Positions 59,301 to 64,000 of a stretch of DNA of 64,000 bases are shown one piece after another (positions within the stretch are counted from its first letter, which is position 1; each line of letters begins with the position of its first letter). This DNA is from Anabaena sp. FACHB-1237 (GTDB lineage: Bacteria; Cyanobacteriota; Cyanobacteriia; Cyanobacteriales; Nostocaceae). The notes under the pieces were generated by a model that made no database searches, had not been told where the DNA came from, and was given only the letters and a program-made list of their open reading frames with translations. The position numbers were made by a program, and so were the translations under genes. Location: positions 1 through 64,000 of the forward strand of contig NZ_JACJPV010000024.1 of NCBI RefSeq assembly GCF_014696225.1, written 5' to 3'.

Positions 59301-61050
59301 CAAAAGTTCTCCTATCCAATGTTTCCACACTGGGAAGTTCGGTGGCCACCATGTCTAACCATCGTTGTTCAATTAGACCTTGTTCTCCTAGCTCTTTAAT
59401 TCGCCGCCATAAACGAGCTTTTTGTGCTGATGAGCATTGGGGTTCGTGGGCTTTGGTAGCACATAGTTGAGCTAGTTGTTCGCTACGTCCAGCATTTTTG
59501 AGGAGTTCTTTAAATTGTTCATCAAAGATTGCTTGATCATCACCTAGTTGTTGCCTAAGTAATTCTGCGGCACGATAAAACTCATTTGCCTGCTTATAGG
59601 AGGCGATCGCTTGATCTATTTTTCCTAAACGTTCGTAGAGTAAAGCCGCCATAAAAAAGTCCCCACCTTGCTCTAGGAGTTGTGCTTTTTTCTCATCTTC
59701 AATAACATTTGGAGCAGATTCCAAGGCTACCAAGGCTTGACCAAAAGCACCAGCTTTTTCAAATAATAAAGATGCTGTTAGGTAATCTTGGGCTTTTTCA
59801 GCTTGTAATCCTGCTTCGAGATAATTACCAGCAGCCTCTTCTATCAGACTCCAACGTTGGTATATTTCTGTGGTTTGTTTTCCCTCAGATATTTGCAAAT
59901 CATTGCTCAAAGCAGATCGGGCTGTTCTCACTGCTTCATATAAAAGCCGTTGTGTGCGATCAGATTCAGAGATGACTTCTAAATCTGAGGATTTTTTACG
60001 CCATGCTGATTCAAGACTCTTTAATAATTGAATGGCTGCCAAAAATTCCTTATTTTCTATGTGATTTCTGACGATTTGTTCTATTACTGAACGTATATCT
60101 TGTATCCACTCATAAGTGATTACTGGTTTAAATTGAATGGACAACCCAAAGTCTCCAAGCTTTTGATAACAGTTACTAATACCTTCGAGATTTCCTGCTT
60201 TTTTAAAATGTTCTAAGGCTTCTGTGTAAACATTTTCCTGCCATAAACTTTCACCTATTTTCTGATGAGCTTGGGCGATCGCATTTTCATCTCCCAAACG
60301 TTTTGATAAATCCAGAATACGAAAAGCAATTTCTTTACTATCAAAAAACATTAAGTAACGGATAGCACTGCGGAAATCTTTAGCTATTTCTGCCAATTCA
60401 GATGCTTCTGCATAACGCTCAAGAACTGCATAAACCTGATGGATTGGAGGAATTTCTACTGCTTCCAACTGCTGGAAAAATGCTTGCCAAGGATCAGCTA
60501 TTTGAAAGGAATGTCTTTCTAAAAACTTGTTAATAATTTGGGATAATTCTGTTGCAGTGATAGTGCCTTCAGCACGTCGTTTTATTAACTTACTTAAAAG
60601 TATATTTGTGTTACCAATCTGTGCTATCTGAATGCAAATTTGTTGCTGTACTTGTCTTCTATTTGATAAGTCGTTCAGGTGTTGAGAAATCTGCCATGCA
60701 GCATCTAGATTTTGGGAGGTTTGAGGTCTTGTATCGACAAGAAAAGATATTGTTTGTCCGATAGACAAACCTATATTTGGAACTGCTTCTGTAAAATGTG
60801 AGTCGAACCTTGAAATTACCTGAAGCACTTCTTCACAACTGCATTTTCTAGCTAAGGAAAGTGCTTTCTCGTAATTCTTCCAAACTTTATTCTTTGTTTC
60901 ATCTATGGCTAATTGGTTCTTTAATATTTGGCAAGTTTTTGTCAACTGTTGGTGGGGTTCTTTATCTCCCCCTAGCTTTTTCCAAAGTCTTTTCACAATG
61001 CTGGATAACATTTGAAATAGTCTTGGTAAATTCAAGTGCCAATTAAACAT
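56368..61050 (-). CDS. Giant fusion: helical repeats, Hsp70 domain and trypsin-like serine protease
   Basis: A 1560-aa protein. Residues about 30-590 are helical repeats with TPR-like units (YTEALEHFKKAGNLEGISNC, AGNYLEAGLQAEKAQDYLTA, KIDQAIASYKQANEFYRAAE). An Hsp70 nucleotide-binding domain follows from about 605 (FGLDLGTSNSVICLYN, VADLGAGTFDLSVIE near 810, ILLIGGGSIMPAVHR near 930) and then a DnaK-like substrate-binding beta domain to about 1100. A helical linker leads to a C-terminal trypsin/HtrA-like protease from about 1365. Its triad is visible: His in IATNRHV, Asp in ADDVAILCL and Ser in QGGISGAPIL. No signal peptide or membrane segment, so it is cytoplasmic. An ATP-driven recognition-plus-cleavage machine is inferred. 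Confidence 0.9.
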   Translation of the reverse strand: MFNWHLNLPRLFQMLSSIVKRLWKKLGGDKEPHQQLTKTCQILKNQLAIDETKNKVWKNYEKALSLARKCSCEEVLQVISRFDSHFTEAVPNIGLSIGQTISFLVDTRPQTSQNLDAAWQISQHLNDLSNRRQVQQQICIQIAQIGNTNILLSKLIKRRAEGTITATELSQIINKFLERHSFQIADPWQAFFQQLEAVEIPPIHQVYAVLERYAEASELAEIAKDFRSAIRYLMFFDSKEIAFRILDLSKRLGDENAIAQAHQKIGESLWQENVYTEALEHFKKAGNLEGISNCYQKLGDFGLSIQFKPVITYEWIQDIRSVIEQIVRNHIENKEFLAAIQLLKSLESAWRKKSSDLEVISESDRTQRLLYEAVRTARSALSNDLQISEGKQTTEIYQRWSLIEEAAGNYLEAGLQAEKAQDYLTASLLFEKAGAFGQALVALESAPNVIEDEKKAQLLEQGGDFFMAALLYERLGKIDQAIASYKQANEFYRAAELLRQQLGDDQAIFDEQFKELLKNAGRSEQLAQLCATKAHEPQCSSAQKARLWRRIKELGEQGLIEQRWLDMVATELPSVETLDRRTFEEQVQKWAKTATKKVLADYIDAFGLDLGTSNSVICLYNKKQAIPEIVEWRGKRQIPSIFAIDQTGREIIGIPISEILGKSPRAIVTKAKREMGTDRKFRAGGQDYRPEEISARIINCARQIAKNYLQQKIAEEISAIADRNLGNNPPQDWVTDYLEKYPPPISLENAVITVPAYFNDAQKQATKTAGVLAGINILRLIHEPTAACLAQRIREATNETILVADLGAGTFDLSVIEAGDRVFEVIEIHGDNTLGSADLDEILYTHFLEVIQTETGQDITGDRLATTRLRQACEELKIQLSSCRTWTIDLPYLINNQSIQLSLTREELERLASPWLQRIRATCEKVTEKPHRILLIGGGSIMPAVHRCIEEILQVKPSSDMDSLTAVARGAAIQAAICMGDVQGILLLDVVPFSLGIKCQTDPGQFKFDPLISKHTAIPTKKTKQYSTVEDNQTLVKIEIFQGESQIPEENFKIGQFILQGIPLAKAGIPQIDVTFDIDSNCILTVTALDTGTGNQCRIAIADSHLLTPAQADFLQTKFQNSQSYQVNLTKLEKLVVQLRTILEDTEKTNLLELSNFFVDRLRYYESRRQWYLPTIVDNDILLEIYRSREELATKTRLTLDQWGNLSQNIHTWLQTYNNIDWRSATVENQIQQLLNDSEHFLRRTIEIVGELTDLSLIYRKWLNVIENLPVNPQGNPEELTQHFLSLKKYSEASTYFQKIDHPLTLHQIELGLEIFARSRQRDAYIQLLIENDQILKVYKPDFENLNHSVRIYSSSVVLIRVTLGASSASGSGFFISSNQIATNRHVLIDETTGQCVSPESVCVITKQGVLQVAKIYLPTWGADDVAILCLVPDSTSMTTTPLRLGFSELIEVGEQIMTIGFPTPDSSGFEENLYCNKGLINRIRQDQSCTERILEISIQLQGGISGAPILNKYGEVIGLSTFSRLKQEQESVGQIIRIEQSFYAVPVQLLHRLCAEIEN

Positions 61051-61165
61051 TTTTTCAATTTTACTATAGGTTAATTAGAGAAAATTTACACAAAAGAAGA
61101 TTGAAATAATATTATATTTAGGGTGCTTCTTCAATGACCCACCCTAAATTATCAAGTAATATTGA

Positions 61166-62137
61166 TTAAATTATACAATCAGCAAAATCTTTTGTCAACT
61201 GTGCTTCGTCTAAATTCCTGCCAATAAAAACTAGTTCATTTTTTCTAGTTTCATTGTCTTTCCAGGGTCTATCTGGTCTGCCATCAAATATCATGTGAAC
61301 TCCTTGAAATACAAAACGTTCATCTTGTCCAGCAATATTTAAAATTCCTTTCATTCTAAAAATATCTGTTCCTTGAGTTCTTAATAATTCGGTGATCCAA
61401 TCTGTTAATTTATCGCCGTTTAATTCTCCTTCTGATACTAAAGCAACGGAATAAACACTGTCATCGTGTTCATGGGCATCTTCTCCTAAAAAGTGAGGAT
61501 CTATTTCTAAAGCGCGATCTAAATCAAAGGCTTTTACTCCTAATAAGGCATCTATTTCTAATTCTGAATTACGAGTACGGTAAATTTTAGCGATCGCATT
61601 CATGCCCCTGATTCTATTTTCTAATTCATCTACTATTTCTGGAGTAACTAAATCAATTTTATTCAACAAAATTACATCTGCAAAAGCAATTTGTTCTTGA
61701 GCTTCATCCGCTTCCCAATGTTGCCAAATATGTTTTGCATCTACCACTGTCACCACGGCATCTAACGATAGTTGTTCCTGCATATCTTCATCTACAAAAA
61801 ATGTTTGAATCACTGGTGCAGGATCGGCTAAACCTGTGGTTTCAATAACTAGATGATCGAATTTATCTCGACGTTTCATTAAATTACCAATAATGCGAAT
61901 TAAGTCACCACGCACTGTACAACAAATACAGCCATTGTTCATTTCAAATATTTCTTCATCGGCATCAATTACTAATTGATTATCAATGCCAACTTCACCA
62001 AATTCATTAACAATAACTGCGACTTTTTTACCATGTTGATAGGTGAGGATATGATTTAATAGGGTGGTTTTTCCTGCGCCTAAATACCCAGTTAAAACTG
62101 TTACTGGTACGGTGTGGGATGTTTCTGAAGCGATCAT
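61166..62137 (-). CDS. CobW/COG0523 family GTPase (metallochaperone)
   Basis: A 323-aa G3E GTPase. Walker A is VLTGYLGAGKTTLLNHIL, the CxCC metal-binding motif is in NNGCICCTVRGDL, switch II is ETTGLADPAPV and the guanine specificity motif is NKIDLV. The C-terminal CobW_C domain spans about 230-320 (RMKGILNIAGQDERFVFQGV). A short His-containing linker (DAHEHDDS) is present. Family members insert zinc, cobalt or nickel into client enzymes. No cobalamin genes or obvious Zur box are nearby, so the metal is undetermined; the ZNG1/YeiR type is plausible. Confidence 0.93.
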   Translation of the reverse strand: MIASETSHTVPVTVLTGYLGAGKTTLLNHILTYQHGKKVAVIVNEFGEVGIDNQLVIDADEEIFEMNNGCICCTVRGDLIRIIGNLMKRRDKFDHLVIETTGLADPAPVIQTFFVDEDMQEQLSLDAVVTVVDAKHIWQHWEADEAQEQIAFADVILLNKIDLVTPEIVDELENRIRGMNAIAKIYRTRNSELEIDALLGVKAFDLDRALEIDPHFLGEDAHEHDDSVYSVALVSEGELNGDKLTDWITELLRTQGTDIFRMKGILNIAGQDERFVFQGVHMIFDGRPDRPWKDNETRKNELVFIGRNLDEAQLTKDFADCII

Positions 62138-62219
62138 GGTTTTTTGTGTTTTATCAGTGTTTTAATTATTTTGTCTGATGATAACATAAGATTTGCAGAT
62201 TTTCCAATAGGAGGAATCA

Positions 62220-62250
62220 GATCCCCGACTTTTTGCATAAATTGGGGATC
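62220..62250. terminator. GACTTCTT-family hairpin, imperfect copy
   Basis: Arms GATCCCCGACT and AATTGGGGATC around a 9-base loop, 10 bases past the stop of the minus-strand ORF at 62260. It is a degenerate member of the family. Confidence 0.5.
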
Positions 62251-62259
62251 TTATTGGTG

Positions 62260-62826
62260 TTAATTCTCATAATCTGATATTTGATGATTTGAAAACTTGA
62301 TTGCTAATCTATTGATCAGATTTAGTAATTCTAATTCATGTTTGATTGTTTCCTTATATTCATTTTCCTCTATATTAATTTCAGTAAATTTTGTATTCAA
62401 TAATAAAGTTATATAATCATTGTTATTTGGTAATAAATAATTGATATAAATTTCTTCCCTATCCTTAGTATTTGAAAATTTTTTTGAATAATATTCATCC
62501 TGGATAGGTGTTGGTAATGCTTTGCTTGTTAAAATTTCTTCAATAAATAAAGTATTTGATTCAGTAATTTGTTGATGATTATATCTATTTTTGATTTTAA
62601 TAATAATTATAAATGACAAACTTATTCTCTCGTTTAAATGATCGAATACATCAGTTAAGCTACTATTTGCACTTGTATCTATTTCCTCAATTTCACTATC
62701 TATCTTAAAAGATAAAATATTATCTTGGCGGCTAATTTTCATCATATAATTTCCACCAATTACAAAAAAATTTTTCTGTTGAGTTAGTTCATGTATAGCA
62801 GTTTCCACGTCTTGACGAGAAATCAT
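62260..62826 (-). CDS. Hypothetical ORF; internal part of a broken AAA ATPase gene
   Basis: A 188-aa frame without a recognised domain, rich in Asn, Ile and Glu. Reading upstream in the same frame from its ATG, the sequence is open (ESFFQDSSRKLFVQTSFKIM) until a TAA at 62917-62919, and past that stop the same frame continues as ATPase-like sequence. There is no Shine-Dalgarno before 62826. I therefore think it is the middle of a decayed AAA_15-like ATPase rather than a free-standing gene, though it could be translated. The expected C-terminal Walker B part is missing. Confidence 0.5.
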   Translation of the reverse strand: MISRQDVETAIHELTQQKNFFVIGGNYMMKISRQDNILSFKIDSEIEEIDTSANSSLTDVFDHLNERISLSFIIIIKIKNRYNHQQITESNTLFIEEILTSKALPTPIQDEYYSKKFSNTKDREEIYINYLLPNNNDYITLLLNTKFTEINIEENEYKETIKHELELLNLINRLAIKFSNHQISDYEN

Positions 62827-62829
62827 TAT

Positions 62830-63166
62830 TTTAAATGACGTTTGAACAAAAAGTTTGCGACTTGAATCTTGAAAAAATGATTCTAAAGCATTTCCTTGAA
62901 AGTTTTTTGCTGCTTCTTACACATCTTTTATAAATAAATCCAGTAGATCATTATCTATTGTCAAAGACCAAGTTCCTTCTCCTTGCTGATTAAGTTTTAA
63001 ATTATTAAGTAATACGTACAGTTCTACCAGCACGTTGCCATAAAGCATAAGTAGAATAGGCAATATAAGTTTTATTTGAGTTATTTGGTCCAATAATTAC
63101 TGTTAAAGGACGTAAATCTAACTCTGTTTCTTTTATAGAACCTAAATTTGAGAATTGGATTTTCAT
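62830..63166 (-). pseudogene. 5' part of a broken AAA (OLD/AAA_15-like) ATPase gene
   Basis: From 63166 the minus strand reads MKIQFSNLGSIKETELDL, RPLTVIIGPNNSNKTYIAY and ends at a stop at 63005. The block before GPNNSNKT is the standard N-terminus of ABC-like AAA ATPases of the OLD/RloC/abortive-infection type. A frame change leads to LKLNQQGEGTWSLTIDNDLL, a TAA at 62917, then sequence running in frame into the ORF at 62260-62826. So one frameshift and one nonsense codon break the gene. Confidence 0.7.
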
Positions 63167-63647
63167 TTTTCGCCTATGTTTCCTATAGAAAATACTATTA
63201 AGGATATTGTTCCTTAAGTATACTAGAATATACTATTTTATTTTATCTCTAATTGCAATTTATCATCCCTTATATTTTACTTTTCACACCCTCAACAAAC
63301 ACATTATTAAGTATATTCTATTGGAATTAGTGATTAATTTTCATAAGTTTCATCAGTAATTTTTCTTGATAATTGTAAATTAAAATTAACTAAATCTTCC
63401 CCAATTGTAAAGATACATTTATATATTTTCACATCTCTTCATAAACCTTCGTGACTCTTAACCCGACAATTTTTCCATCCCAGTAATATAATATGGACGA
63501 TATGCCAAAAGGCTTATCCGGCATAGAATGTAAAAATTAAGTAACAGATGTAACAGACTGACCAGAACAAAACGCTGTATTTACAAAAGATTACTCAAGA
63601 AGAAAGTAAAAATTAACTAAAAATTGACTCAAAGTTAACACAAATTT
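63167..63647. other. Spacer upstream of agrE
   Basis: A 481-base AT-rich spacer between the decayed ATPase and agrE, expected to hold the agrE promoter. A small stem ATGCC / GGCAT occurs at about 63499-63521. I see no gene, element or convincing NtcA box. Confidence 0.45.
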
Positions 63648-64000
63648 ATGGTTTCCCAAATTCGTTTTTTGATGTGCGCTCCTGACCATTACGATGTAGA
63701 CTACGTGATTAATCCTTGGATGGAGGGGAATATTCATAAGTCGTCACGCGATCGCGCAGTGGAGCAATGGAATAAATTATACCACGTAATTAAGGATCAT
63801 GCCATTGTAGATTTAGTTACACCCCAAAAAGGTTGGCCAGATATGGTATTTAGTGCCAATGCTGGTCTAGTATTAGGTAAAAATGTGGTTCTCAGCCGTT
63901 TTTTACATAAGGAACGCCAAGGAGAAGAACCGTATTTTCACCAATGGTTTGAAGAAAATGGTTATCATGTTTACACTCTCCCTAAAGATTTACCCTTTGA
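63648..64000 (+). CDS. agrE: Arginine dihydrolase/ornithine cyclodeaminase AgrE (ArgZ-type), 5' part
   Basis: The first 117 codons, running off the window. MVSQIRFLMCAPDHYDVDYV, INPWMEGNIHKSSRDRAVEQ and GWPDMVFSANAGLVLG match the amidinotransferase-fold N-terminal domain of cyanobacterial AgrE/ArgZ. That domain splits arginine to ornithine, CO2 and two ammonia, while the C-terminal half of AgrE makes proline from ornithine. This enzyme drains the arginine released from cyanophycin in heterocystous strains. Whether the C-terminal domain is present lies outside the window. Confidence 0.9.
   Translation, partial: MVSQIRFLMCAPDHYDVDYVINPWMEGNIHKSSRDRAVEQWNKLYHVIKDHAIVDLVTPQKGWPDMVFSANAGLVLGKNVVLSRFLHKERQGEEPYFHQWFEENGYHVYTLPKDLPF

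Overview
The window reads as chromosome of a filamentous (Nostocales-type) cyanobacterium. Evidence: an oxygenic-phototroph gene set (chlD Mg-chelatase, plastid-type ndhD, a phosphoribulokinase homologue, a CSP41-like protein), a cystine C-S lyase resembling the cyanobacterial C-DES enzyme, the start of an AgrE/ArgZ-type arginine dihydrolase, many HIP1 octamers (GCGATCGC), AT-rich spacers, and several families of small inverted-repeat elements and short tandem repeats typical of bloom-forming Anabaena/Dolichospermum/Aphanizomenon-like genomes. The genus is inference.

Layout. (1) 161-13685, all minus strand: an almost complete Wzx/Wzy-type exopolysaccharide locus with a CapD/WbpM-like sugar dehydratase, a beta-propeller protein, a MurJ/Wzx-type flippase, three GT4 glycosyltransferases, an O-antigen-polymerase-like protein, a UDP-sugar dehydrogenase, a UDP-sugar epimerase and an initiating sugar transferase. 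(2) 14078-25974: housekeeping and metabolic genes: cell-wall amidase, pyrG, an RqcH/NFACT protein, an orphan OppC-type permease, cystine lyase, an arabinokinase-N-like glycosyltransferase, a YjbQ protein, an OmpR-type regulator and short-form hisG. (3) 25975-33575: a repeat-rich gap with a decayed yqeG, a CSP41-like protein, a second GT4 plus initiating sugar-transferase pair, an O-methyltransferase, a phosphoribulokinase-like protein and radC. (4) 34015-41104: ndhD, uvrC, two small exported proteins and an RTX-type repeat protein, separated by mobile-element-rich gaps. (5) 41513-45394: a compact three-gene unit, a STAND/NB-ARC ATPase, a membrane-anchored periplasmic-binding protein and a Ser/Thr kinase, which is the best candidate for an undescribed signalling or conflict system. 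(6) 46087-54981: a zinc-ribbon protein, rlmN, a phosphoesterase, chlD, dnaN, a GET3/ArsA-like ATPase and a DUF2358 protein. (7) 55215-62137: a WD40 protein, a giant helical-repeat/Hsp70/trypsin-like protease fusion and a CobW-family GTPase. (8) 62260-64000: a broken AAA ATPase and the 5' part of agrE.

The gaps hold at least four families of short inverted-repeat elements (here A to D) and a nine-member hairpin family built on GACTTCTT/AAGAAGTC that sits mostly at gene 3' ends. They also hold gene remnants (MazE-like antitoxin, YqeG phosphatase, Ap4A phosphorylase, AAA ATPase), which suggests a genome shaped by ongoing element activity and gene decay. No tRNA, rRNA or CRISPR array was recognised.
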